Assembly: GCA_022013205.1 (NCBI GenBank) | Contig: JAKLQT010000185.1 | Location: 1 to 8,862, forward strand | Direction: 5' to 3' | Source of the DNA: Candidatus Omnitrophota bacterium | Lineage (GTDB): Bacteria > Omnitrophota > Gorgyraeia > B26-G9 | Length of the DNA: 8,862 nt | Part shown: positions 1 to 6,746 of the stretch, in pieces | How positions within the stretch are numbered: the first letter of the stretch is position 1 | Layout: each line of letters begins with the position of its first letter | Notes under the pieces: generated by a model | The model's input: the letters and a program-made list of their open reading frames with translations, nothing else | Told to the model about the DNA's origin: nothing | Database searches by the model: none | Position numbers and translations under genes: made by a program

Positions 1-845
1 CGGTCATCAAAACGCGCTCCCACCGCGATAATCAAATCGCTTTCCATGATAGAGTGGTTGGCATAAACAGTCCCATGCATCCCAAGCATGCCCAGGGACA
101 ATTCATTGTTTTCAGGGAATGCCCCCAGCCCCATCAATGTGGTTGTTACCGGCGCTTTTATTTTAAACGCAAACTCTAAAAGCTGATCATGCGCTTGGCT
201 TATAATCACGCCTCCGCCGGCGTAAATTACCGGCCTTTTGCTTGCCTCTATTAATTTTGCCGCTTTTTTCACCTGTGCGGGCTGCGGGTTAATTATCGGA
301 TTATACGAGCGCAAAGACACTTTCTCAGGATAATCAAATTCCATCTCCTGCATCTGCACGTCAACCGGAACATCAATCACTACAGGCCCGGGCCTGCCGG
401 TTGAAGCAATATAAAAAGCCTCTTTTATTGTTCTGGCAAGCTCGGAAATATCTTTAACCAGATAGTTATGTTTTGTGATCGGCCTTGTAATACCGGTCAC
501 GTCTGCTTCCTGAAACGCGTCATTACCGATTAGATTTGTTTTTACCTGCCCGGTAATAGCCACTATCGGGATAGAATCCATATGCGCTGTTGCCAGCCCG
601 GTCACAAGATTGGTAGCTCCGGGCCCTGATGTCGCCATGCAAACGCCCACTTTGCCTGTTGCCCGCGCGTATCCGTCAGCAGCGTGTGCCGCGGCCTGTT
701 CGTGTCTGACCAGTACAAAATTAACCGGTGTATCATAAAGAACATCGGTTAGCGGTAAAACAGAACCTCCAGGGTAACCAAAAATAACGCTCACTCCTTC
801 TTGTAACAACGAATCAACTAAGATTTGCGCGCCTTTTTTCTTCAT
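1..845 (-). CDS. ilvB: Acetolactate synthase large subunit, N-terminal part (runs off left edge)
   Basis: This thiamine-diphosphate enzyme condenses two pyruvates to 2-acetolactate, or pyruvate with 2-oxobutyrate, in cytoplasmic valine, leucine and isoleucine synthesis. I translated the minus strand from the ATG at 845. The 281 complete codons open with an FGYPGGSVLP stretch (residues 22-31), then RHEQAAAHAADGYARATG with the catalytic glutamate at residue 49, then TSGPGATN (72-79) and DAFQEAD (109-115), all hallmarks of the family. The visible part covers the N-terminal cofactor domain and the start of the central domain; about half of a usual 550-590 residue protein is missing beyond base 1. 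An AAGGA at 856-860 lies about ten bases before the start. It follows ilvD by 108 bp on the same strand, which argues against other enzymes of this fold such as glyoxylate carboligase. The regulatory subunit gene ilvN would be expected further left. Confidence 0.95.
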   Translation of the reverse strand, partial: MKKKGAQILVDSLLQEGVSVIFGYPGGSVLPLTDVLYDTPVNFVLVRHEQAAAHAADGYARATGKVGVCMATSGPGATNLVTGLATAHMDSIPIVAITGQVKTNLIGNDAFQEADVTGITRPITKHNYLVKDISELARTIKEAFYIASTGRPGPVVIDVPVDVQMQEMEFDYPEKVSLRSYNPIINPQPAQVKKAAKLIEASKRPVIYAGGGVIISQAHDQLLEFAFKIKAPVTTTLMGLGAFPENNELSLGMLGMHGTVYANHSIMESDLIIAVGARFDD

Positions 846-871
846 TTTTATTTTTCCTTTTGTTCTTTAAT

Positions 872-946
872 AACACCTAATCGTTAAATATTGGTATGGT
901 GTCCCTGAATCTCCGCCGCACTTTTTGGCGAATAATTTGAGGTGTT
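872..946. repeat. Inverted repeats and repeat-like motif in the ilvD-ilvB gap
   Basis: The 108-bp gap between ilvD and ilvB holds a perfect 7-bp inverted repeat (AACACCT at 872-878, AGGTGTT at 940-946). Between the arms are a small hairpin (CGCC 914-917, GGCG 927-930) and, read on the minus strand, the string ATTCAGGGACACCATACC (895-912 region). I recall similar strings as dispersed repeats near Y1/REP-type transposases in several bacterial genomes, but I cannot search here. The 5' arm's GGTGT can pair with either of two ACACC copies (minus strand), so more than one fold of the leader before ilvB is possible. No open reading frame is visible in the gap. Confidence 0.45.
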
Positions 947-953
947 CCTTTCC

Positions 954-2618
954 TTAAAAATCACTTTTCAAAATAGCACCTGTGCTTGCGGAGCTAACCA
1001 GTTTCGCGTAGCGCGCAAGCCAGCCGGTAGTTACTTTCGGCTGCGGATGACGAACTTTCCGCAGCCTCTGATTCAACTCCTTTTTATCTACACACAAGTG
1101 AAGTTTTCTTTTGCGTATATCGATTATTATCTCATCATTATTTTTTACAGCGGCTATCGGGCCGCCTGCTGAGGCCTCAGGGGAAACATGCCCTAAACAA
1201 GGCCCCCGCGTACCGCCGGAAAATCTACCGTCAGTAATTAATGCCACGTCTTCAGCAAGCCCCATGCCGACAATTGCCGCTGTGGGCGCGAGCATTTCCC
1301 GCATGCCCGGGCCGCCGCAAGGGCCTTCATAACGCACGACAAGAACAGTGCCTTTTTTAACCTTTCCGTCAAGGATCTCCTGCATGACCTCTTCTTCACT
1401 GTTATACACTCTTGCCTTGCCTTTAAAGTAGAGCATCTTGTCGCTAACAGCCGACTGCTTTACAACCGCGCCCTCAGGCGCAAGGTTCCCGAACAGGATC
1501 GCCATACCCCCTTCTCTTTGCAGCGCCTTGTCCAGAGGCCTGATAACATCCTCATCAAAAATTTGCGCGCTAGAGGCGATCTGTTTTATCATCTGCCCGG
1601 AAACAGTAAGATTATCCTTGAGCTTTTCGCTCAATCGCTTTAAAACAGCAGGAATCCCGCCCGCGTACTCCAGGTCCTCCATAAAATACTCGCCGCCCGG
1701 CCTTAAGCTGGTTATATGCGGCGTCTGCTTACTGATCTCATCAAAACGTTCAAGAGGGATATTTACCTTACACTCATTAGCTATTGCCAGTAAATGCAGT
1801 ATAGTATTGCTTGATCCTCCCAGGGCCATATCAACCATGATCGCGTTTTCTAACGACTTCTTGTTCATAATTTTACCCGGCGCAATACTTTCTCTCACCA
1901 GACGCACGATCCTCTCCCCGCTTGCCTGCGCAATCCTTTTTTTCTTGGCCATTCCCGCAAGGCCGGTGGCACAACCCGGCAGAGACATTCCCATTGCCTC
2001 AGTTAAGCAGGCCATGGTATTGGCTGTATAAAGCCCCTGGCATGATCCCTGTCCGGGGCATGCTTCCATTTCCAGGCAGGAGAGTTCCTCCGGCGTCATT
2101 TCCCCGTGTTGAGTGAGGGCAAGCGCCTCAAAAGTATCTCTGACAAAAGACAGTTTTTTCTTCCCGATGCGCCCTGAAAGCATGGGGCCCGCGGTAATCA
2201 TAATAGCGGGTATATTTAAGCGGGCTATAGCCATAAGCATGCCTGGAGTTATCTTATCGCAGTTGGCAAGGCAAACCAGCCCGTCGACACAATGCGCTTT
2301 GGCAACCGATTCTACAGAATCCGCAATCAATTCCCTGGAGGCAAGAGGATAATGCATTCCCTCGTGTCCCATGGCGATCCCGTCACAGATCCCGGGCACG
2401 CCGAAGAAAAACGGAACCCCTCCCGCACTTATAATACCGCGCTCAATAAAGCGTTCTAAATCGCGCATTCCAACATGGCCGGGTATAAAATCATTATAAG
2501 AACTGGCAACAGCAATAAAAGGTTTTTTGAGATCCGATCTGGAAAGGCCTGTAGCAAACAATAATGCCCTATGCGGCGCGCGCTCCAGGCCTTTTTTTAT
2601 TTTTTCACTTCGCAGCAT
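954..2618 (-). CDS. ilvD: Dihydroxy-acid dehydratase
   Basis: This iron-sulphur enzyme dehydrates 2,3-dihydroxy-isovalerate and 2,3-dihydroxy-3-methylvalerate to the 2-oxo acids that are the last intermediates of valine and isoleucine synthesis. The 554 residues match the usual 550-570 length. Recognisable family stretches are CDGIAMGHEGMHY (78-90), LANCDKITPGMLMA (117-130), CPGQGSC (187-193) and, near the C terminus, EGPCGGPGMREML and ITDGRFSGGTRGP. Cys78, Cys120 and Cys193 are in the positions expected for the cluster ligands. The start at 2618 is supported by AGGTGG at 2623-2628, four bases before the ATG. The related Edd (phosphogluconate dehydratase) is typically longer, around 600 residues, and the neighbouring ilvB favours IlvD. 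It is probably cotranscribed with ilvB and separated from the pilin-type unit upstream by a hairpin. Confidence 0.97.
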   Translation of the reverse strand: MLRSEKIKKGLERAPHRALLFATGLSRSDLKKPFIAVASSYNDFIPGHVGMRDLERFIERGIISAGGVPFFFGVPGICDGIAMGHEGMHYPLASRELIADSVESVAKAHCVDGLVCLANCDKITPGMLMAIARLNIPAIMITAGPMLSGRIGKKKLSFVRDTFEALALTQHGEMTPEELSCLEMEACPGQGSCQGLYTANTMACLTEAMGMSLPGCATGLAGMAKKKRIAQASGERIVRLVRESIAPGKIMNKKSLENAIMVDMALGGSSNTILHLLAIANECKVNIPLERFDEISKQTPHITSLRPGGEYFMEDLEYAGGIPAVLKRLSEKLKDNLTVSGQMIKQIASSAQIFDEDVIRPLDKALQREGGMAILFGNLAPEGAVVKQSAVSDKMLYFKGKARVYNSEEEVMQEILDGKVKKGTVLVVRYEGPCGGPGMREMLAPTAAIVGMGLAEDVALITDGRFSGGTRGPCLGHVSPEASAGGPIAAVKNNDEIIIDIRKRKLHLCVDKKELNQRLRKVRHPQPKVTTGWLARYAKLVSSASTGAILKSDF

Positions 2619-2654
2619 AATCCCACCTCACATTAAAGGATTTTGAGAACAAAG

Positions 2655-2674
2655 AAGACAGAGTTATCTGTCTT
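2655..2674 (-). terminator. Possible intrinsic terminator between the pilin-type unit and ilvD
   Basis: AAGACAGA (2655-2662) and TCTGTCTT (2667-2674) form a perfect 8-bp stem with a 4-base loop. On the minus strand the stem is followed by a moderately T-rich stretch (CTTTGTTCTC). It sits 32 bp after the stop codon of the last paralog gene and ahead of the ilvD ribosome-binding site. The stem is not GC-rich and the T-run is interrupted, so termination may be weak, or the palindrome may instead bind a regulator of ilvD. Confidence 0.4.
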
Positions 2675-2705
2675 GCGGTTTGCCTGCTCTGTATATAATT
2701 TTTTA

Positions 2706-3578
2706 TTAATTTACAAGAATATATATTTTACCCTCGCCCTGGCCCAGGCTTCCCAACGCGCTGCCTAACATCATACCCGGAGTAAGCTGCTCGGGATCAG
2801 CTCTCATCGCGTGTCCGGGCAAGGAAGAACTTACCAGAATATCGCCTTTTTTAATTGCCCCGTTTTCCGCGCTTACATTGCAAAGCACAACGCCTGCCAA
2901 AGCCAGCGGTTTATATCTGCCTGCTTTTTCAGCCTCAGGAGAGTACCCCATATAAATCCTGGGATCCGCGGAGATAACTCCTGCCACTTTAGTATCAAAT
3001 TTCTTTTTTGATTTCACAAGTGTTATATCTTCATCGCTGCTGATAACCACAACATCTCCCGGCTCTCCCTCAGCAGCAAGCACTGCCTCGGCAATATCAT
3101 AAACTAATTTACCCCCGCCTCTTTGAGCGTCCCAATCATTAAGAGGGCCATCGTCTTCCATATGAAATTTATAAGCCCTTAAATAATGGAATCTTGCATA
3201 ACCGTCATCAGTTCCTGTATCGTTAAAATTGATAAAATGAGGGCTTGTGATATGCCTCAATAAAAACGGCGTGCCTGTATCACTACTATCTACATCAAGA
3301 TTTATCCCGTCAAAAACCCGCAGAGATTCCAAAACACTCTGTCCGCTGGGGTCAAGAAAACGAGCCGCGTTATTTTCATCGTTAAACCTTGGGCTCACCA
3401 GCACGCCGTAGGCAACCGCAGGCATATTTGCGGTATTGGTATTAAAACTATATCCGGAAACCTCAACTGATTGCGCTGAGCCCTGCTGCGCGAAACCAGG
3501 GGAAGCACTCAGCAAACCAACAGAAGTGCTCACGCATAAACAAATGATAAAAATGAATTTAATTTTTAAATTACGCAT
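2706..3578 (-). CDS. Exported tail-fibre-like paralog C (cleavable signal peptide)
   Basis: Function unknown. The 290-residue product starts with a classical signal peptide: positive residues, a hydrophobic core at about 8-25, and a likely signal peptidase I site after GFA at residue 30. Residues 74-88 carry RFLDPSGQSVLESLRV, like the D-x-D-N...YVDP.G.S.L..L.V motifs of phage tail-fibre and adhesin shafts. The C-terminal domain (about 154-290) has VAGVIS, PLALAGVV, SAENGAIKKGDILV, SSLPGHAMRA and ends KIYILVN; this domain type is familiar from the C termini of fibre-like surface proteins. It is the most diverged of three tandem paralogs, lacks the membrane anchor of the other two, and keeps only one cysteine after cleavage (Cys233). 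It starts six bases after the preceding stop codon, without a clear Shine-Dalgarno, so it is probably translated by coupling. It is the last gene of the unit. Confidence 0.8.
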   Translation of the reverse strand: MRNLKIKFIFIICLCVSTSVGLLSASPGFAQQGSAQSVEVSGYSFNTNTANMPAVAYGVLVSPRFNDENNAARFLDPSGQSVLESLRVFDGINLDVDSSDTGTPFLLRHITSPHFINFNDTGTDDGYARFHYLRAYKFHMEDDGPLNDWDAQRGGGKLVYDIAEAVLAAEGEPGDVVVISSDEDITLVKSKKKFDTKVAGVISADPRIYMGYSPEAEKAGRYKPLALAGVVLCNVSAENGAIKKGDILVSSSLPGHAMRADPEQLTPGMMLGSALGSLGQGEGKIYILVN

Positions 3579-3584
3579 ATATAT

Positions 3585-4430
3585 TTACTTTTTATTCACC
3601 AATATATAAATCTTTCCGGTATTCTCTATTAAAGGCTGCATTGCTTTTCCAATAAGCATTCCCGGTTTAATCTGCCGCGGCCCGGCCTTCATAGCATGGC
3701 CTGGCAAAGAAGATGTGACCAGTAAATCCCCTCTTTTTATACTCCCGTTTTCCGCGGTCGCCTTGCATCTGACCACTCCGGCTAAAGCAAGCGGGACCTT
3801 GCTCTCCCCCTGCCCCATATAAATCTTCGGCTCCTCTGAGACAACACCTGCCACGCGGGTATCAAAACTGCCTGATGATTTCATCACATCCGCTTTATCA
3901 TCATCGCTAATTAAAACAACATCGCCGGCTTCGCAGTCATCCTTGGCAAAAACCCCCTCTGCTATATCGTAAATATATTTGCCTCCAGCGCGCTGCGCGT
4001 TAATACCATAGGGGCCAGGATCCGCCTGATAAAACCTCGTGGCATAAACATCATGCAAGGTCGCGTCTCCTCCCTGTGGGTTAGCGGCGTTGTTGCCTCC
4101 CAAATTAAAAGTAAAAATTCCGCCCGGGCCGGACACATATTCTGTAATTATACCCCCTGTTACCCGCAAACTCTCAAGCTGAGTTCGTCCGGAGGGGTCA
4201 ACAAATCTGTTGGTTGGGTCATCAAAATCTTTAAATTTCTTAGCTCTAACTACATTAAACTCTCCAAATGGAGCAGGATAGAATGTTGTTATGGTTATGT
4301 CCTGCGAAGTCTGACAAGTTACTGTTGAGGAATAAATCATCAATCCCAAAACAGCAACTACAACAAAAAGCAGCAGATACTCTTTGTTTATCTTTAAAAT
4401 ACTATCGTATATTTTTTTTATCATTAGCAT
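3585..4430 (-). CDS. Membrane-anchored tail-fibre-like paralog B
   Basis: Function unknown. The 281-residue product has a short cytoplasmic N terminus, one hydrophobic segment at about 18-36 (EYLLLFVVVAVLGLMIYSS), and the rest outside the membrane. Then follow ITITTFYPAPFGEFN (45-59), a DFDDPTNRFVDPSG...LESLRV shaft-like motif (68-90), a glycine/asparagine-rich stretch (101-122), and a C-terminal domain (149-281) ending KIYILVNKK. It is close to paralog A over nearly its whole length, for instance sharing VMKSSGSF and ENGSIKRGDLLVT. Cys166 and Cys222 match the two C-terminal-domain cysteines of paralog A; Cys39 just after the hydrophobic segment does not fit a lipobox. The start could be M1 or M3; both lack a strong ribosome-binding site, and the stop of paralog A is eight bases upstream, which suggests coupled translation. 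Confidence 0.8.
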   Translation of the reverse strand: MLMIKKIYDSILKINKEYLLLFVVVAVLGLMIYSSTVTCQTSQDITITTFYPAPFGEFNVVRAKKFKDFDDPTNRFVDPSGRTQLESLRVTGGIITEYVSGPGGIFTFNLGGNNAANPQGGDATLHDVYATRFYQADPGPYGINAQRAGGKYIYDIAEGVFAKDDCEAGDVVLISDDDKADVMKSSGSFDTRVAGVVSEEPKIYMGQGESKVPLALAGVVRCKATAENGSIKRGDLLVTSSLPGHAMKAGPRQIKPGMLIGKAMQPLIENTGKIYILVNKK

Positions 4431-4438
4431 TTTTATTT

Positions 4439-5260
4439 TTATTGTTTATTCACCAGAACAAGAATCCTGCCGGTATTTTCTTTTAAAGGTTCCATGGCCT
4501 TGCCGATGATCATGCCTGGTTTAACCTCATACGGCGCGGCTTTCATAGCATGCCCGGGTAACGAAGCTGTAACCAACAGGTCTCCCCGTTTAATACTGCC
4601 GTTTTCAGCGCTCGCTTTACATTTTACCAGGCCTGCTAAGGCCAGCGGAACTTTGTTTTTGTTTGAACCCATGTAGATCTTTGGATCACCCGAAATAACA
4701 CCAGCTACTCGATTATTAAAACTGCCTGATGATTTCATTACATCAGACTGATCATTATCGCTTATCAATACAACATCGCCTGCTTCGCAGCCTTGGGCAT
4801 AAACTCCTTCAGCAATATCATAAACGTATTTGCCTCCTCCGCGTTGACTAGTAGGGCCTGGATCATCCATGTAAAACCTAACCGCGTAAACAATATTAAA
4901 GGCCGCGTCTCCGCTTGTAAAATTAACAGTATACAATGGATTTGTACCGGGTCCGGCTATATATCCTGTAATTAACCTCGTCATTACCCGCAGAGCCTCT
5001 ATCTGGCTCATGCCTGCAGGGTCAATAAACCGGTATGTCGGATTATCAAAATCCCTAAATAGCTTTGCGCTCACCTCATTAAACTGTCCAAGCGGAGCCG
5101 GATAAAGTGTAGATAAGGTTATCTGTTCCGGAGGAGCAACCTGAGAAACCGCTATTGAGGAATAAATCAGCAATCCTAAAACAGCAAGCACAGCAAAAAG
5201 CAGTACATATTCCCTGTTTAGGCCCTGTATTTTTTTAAATATTTTTTTCAACAATGGCAT
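4439..5260 (-). CDS. Membrane-anchored tail-fibre-like paralog A
   Basis: Function unknown. From the chosen ATG at 5260 the product is 273 residues: basic N terminus, hydrophobic segment at about 18-36 (EYVLLFAVLAVLGLLIYSS), ITLSTLYPAPLGQFN (47-61), shaft-like DFDNPTYRFIDPAG...IEALRV (70-92), and the conserved C-terminal domain (141-273) with VAGVIS, PLALAGLV, SAENGSIKRGDLLV, ASLPGHAMKA and a final RILVLVNKQ. An upstream ATG at 5305 is in frame but would overlap the previous gene, adds 15 residues absent from paralog B, and lacks the AGGAAG at 5270-5275 that serves the 5260 start. Cys158 and Cys214 correspond to Cys166 and Cys222 of paralog B and could form a disulphide outside the cytoplasm. 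It is the first of the three tandem copies, directly after the minor-pilin-like genes. Confidence 0.8.
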   Translation of the reverse strand: MPLLKKIFKKIQGLNREYVLLFAVLAVLGLLIYSSIAVSQVAPPEQITLSTLYPAPLGQFNEVSAKLFRDFDNPTYRFIDPAGMSQIEALRVMTRLITGYIAGPGTNPLYTVNFTSGDAAFNIVYAVRFYMDDPGPTSQRGGGKYVYDIAEGVYAQGCEAGDVVLISDNDQSDVMKSSGSFNNRVAGVISGDPKIYMGSNKNKVPLALAGLVKCKASAENGSIKRGDLLVTASLPGHAMKAAPYEVKPGMIIGKAMEPLKENTGRILVLVNKQ

Positions 5261-5269
5261 TATTTTTAA

Positions 5270-5275
5270 CTTCCT
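5270..5275 (-). promoter_or_regulatory. Ribosome-binding site that fixes the paralog A start
   Basis: AGGAAG on the minus strand lies nine bases before the ATG at 5260. It is the clearest Shine-Dalgarno inside the six-gene unit and decides against the longer frame that begins at 5305. Confidence 0.7.
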
Positions 5276-5289
5276 ATTATTTATTTTAC

Positions 5290-5628
5290 TTACCACTCCT
5301 GCCAACCGCTTACTGTTGCCCTGATCCGTATATATCCGTTTCCAATATTAGTTCCGGCAACTGCAACCGTAATCGGAGTCGCAGGGTTCCCAAACGTCAT
5401 ATTTACAGCTGCCGCCCCTCCGTTACATAACTGCGAAAACGATTGGATCAAGGCTGCTTCGCCCGCGTAAAATGCCTTTGCATGGTTTATTTCTCTGATC
5501 GCCATATTATGCAGATTTGCCGCGTAAACCATCATGTAAATCCCTAAAAGGGAAACAACACTGATATAAATAAACACCACTACCATGGCTTGGGCTTTAT
5601 TTCTTTTGCTCTTTTGCGTTTTTTCCAT
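5290..5628 (-). CDS. PilX/GspK-like minor pilin candidate
   Basis: The 112-residue product has a basic leader (1-13), a hydrophobic helix at about 15-36 (AMVVVFIYISVVSLLGIYMM) and then HAKAFYAGEAALIQSF (49-64), which strongly resembles the AFYAAEAGL motif after the first helix of PilX, GspK and related type IV pilus or type II secretion minor subunits. The small remainder (about 65-112) ends in IRATVSGWQEW. There is no glycine before the hydrophobic segment (it reads KAQAM), and no glutamate at position 5; lack of that glutamate is normal for GspK, but the missing glycine makes processing by a prepilin peptidase uncertain. GspK proteins are usually much longer, so PilX-like is the safer label. 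It follows the PulJ-like gene by 46 bp and precedes paralog A by 29 bp. The ribosome-binding site is weak (AGGG about 13 bases upstream). Confidence 0.7.
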   Translation of the reverse strand: MEKTQKSKRNKAQAMVVVFIYISVVSLLGIYMMVYAANLHNMAIREINHAKAFYAGEAALIQSFSQLCNGGAAAVNMTFGNPATPITVAVAGTNIGNGYIRIRATVSGWQEW

Positions 5629-5674
5629 TTTTTAAAACCGCCCTGTTTACATTTTTATAAATAACCGCGTATTA

Positions 5675-6403
5675 TTACCATGGCCTTTTATTAGGAGCAC
5701 AACGCAAGGTTATCATTTTTCCCAACACTACTTCATGTACAATAGCACCGCTGCCTGGATAAACAACAGGGCCTTGTACAGTAATCCGCACCGAAAGACA
5801 ATTATAGTCTATCTCCTCAAAGTCAAATGCCGTTACATAAGGGGCAACCAAGGTTCCTCCCATAGGCATAGGAATCGCTGCTGAAGCATCTTGCCTGTCT
5901 ACATACAATCCGGAAATACCTGTCACCGGATCAGTAGCAAGATAAAAAACTAAAGAAGCATGAAAAGGAAAATCACCCGCTACATCAGGCACAGCCTCTT
6001 GAGATGACTGGCGTAAGTAAAGATTATCATTATCTATAGCTGAAAAGCGAGGCATCCAGAGCAATGAATTCTGCGCCTCTTCGCCTGAGAGAGGCGCTGG
6101 CGCGCTTGTCGGATCATCCTGCTCTATTCCATGGATATAACCGTTAAAACCATAAAAGCTAAAATCGGGTGTACTTAAAGGGCCACCAAGATCATTACCA
6201 TAACAATTAGAGACCATAACTTCATCTGTGATTGCTTTCATTGCTGCACTCGCGCTGGAATAAACCGTAAACGCGTCATGAAGATAGCGGATCGATGCAA
6301 GAGCAAAATAAAAAATAACCCCCGTAGCAATAAGCACAACAACCATCAAAATGCTGGCCATCTGCAGCTCAAGTAAGGTAAAACCTCTTTTTTTAAATAT
6401 CAT
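5675..6403 (-). CDS. PulJ/GspJ-like prepilin
   Basis: The 242-residue product begins with a class III signal: KKRG|FTLLEL, with cleavage expected after Gly7 and glutamate at mature position 5 (Glu12), followed by a hydrophobic helix to about residue 36. The globular part (37-242) starts with an amphipathic stretch containing SASAAMKAITDEVM, like the region after the first helix in PulJ/GspJ proteins, and contains WMPRFSAIDNDNLYLRQSS and SLVFYLATDPVTGISGLYVDR, the type of sheet sequence seen in minor pseudopilins. The length is close to the usual 190-240. It would be inserted in the inner membrane, trimmed and methylated by a prepilin peptidase, and assembled at the tip of a pilus or pseudopilus. 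The start lies one base after the preceding stop codon, so the two genes are very probably coupled. No assembly ATPase or platform protein is in the window. Confidence 0.8.
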   Translation of the reverse strand: MIFKKRGFTLLELQMASILMVVVLIATGVIFYFALASIRYLHDAFTVYSSASAAMKAITDEVMVSNCYGNDLGGPLSTPDFSFYGFNGYIHGIEQDDPTSAPAPLSGEEAQNSLLWMPRFSAIDNDNLYLRQSSQEAVPDVAGDFPFHASLVFYLATDPVTGISGLYVDRQDASAAIPMPMGGTLVAPYVTAFDFEEIDYNCLSVRITVQGPVVYPGSGAIVHEVVLGKMITLRCAPNKRPW

Positions 6404-6404
6404 A

Positions 6405-6731
6405 TTATTCTGTCCAGGTTACTGTTACAGAGTGTCTTATCATTGAATTTTGATAGCTGGTATCATTTATCGCAACCGCGCCGCCCTTGTCATTAGCAAG
6501 TATATTATTAGCCGCTGGATCGGTGTAAGCAGTCACCATGCCTGATTTACGCGCTTCCAGTCCGGACGCAGCCCAGCCCAATGCGACAGTTTTATGTAAC
6601 GCAAGTGCTGTCATGTTCTTAGCGCTTACATAAACAGAGTAAAGCCCTGCCATAAGCACAGCTACAATTAAGGCAGACATAACTACTTCAACCAGCGATA
6701 AACCTTTATTATTTAGATATTTTTTTCTCAT
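6405..6731 (-). CDS. PilV/GspI-like prepilin
   Basis: The 108-residue product has a class III prepilin signal, NNKG|LSLVEV, with cleavage expected after Gly10 and glutamate at mature position 5 (Glu15), then a hydrophobic helix to about residue 32. The pattern LSLVEVVMSALI and the short globular part ending in SVTVTW match PilV/GspI minor pilins, which usually have 110-140 residues. AGG at 6735-6737 sits five bases before the ATG. It is the first gene of the six-gene unit, about ten bases after the predicted transcription start of the promoter at 6748-6775. Together with the GspJ-like and PilX-like genes it gives the I-J-K type order seen in type II secretion and type IV pilus minor subunit clusters. 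Confidence 0.75.
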   Translation of the reverse strand: MRKKYLNNKGLSLVEVVMSALIVAVLMAGLYSVYVSAKNMTALALHKTVALGWAASGLEARKSGMVTAYTDPAANNILANDKGGAVAINDTSYQNSMIRHSVTVTWTE

Positions 6732-6746
6732 TTTAACCTATGTTTA

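Noticed and set aside
1438..2031. 197-codon open frame on the plus strand
   Set aside because: It lies fully inside ilvD on the opposite strand; its translation has no recognisable domain, while the ilvD reading is conserved over the whole stretch. The other plus-strand frames inside ilvD, the paralogs, alr and tsaB are rejected for the same reason.
954..2618. Phosphogluconate dehydratase (Edd) as an alternative to IlvD
   Set aside because: The protein is shorter than typical Edd, matches IlvD in its CDGIAMGHEGM and GRFSGGTRG stretches, and is next to ilvB.
4310..4320. Lipobox at Cys39 of paralog B (STVTC)
   Set aside because: The residue before the cysteine is threonine and the one three back is not L, V or I; paralog A has no cysteine there.
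5170..5260. Prepilin-type leader in paralog A (IQG followed by LNREYVLLF)
   Set aside because: The glutamate would be at mature position 4 instead of 5, and paralog B lacks the glycine (LKINKEY), so the segment is better read as a plain membrane anchor.
5261..5305. Longer start for paralog A at 5305
   Set aside because: It overlaps the preceding gene, adds 15 residues not present in paralog B, and bypasses the good AGGAAG ribosome-binding site nine bases before 5260.
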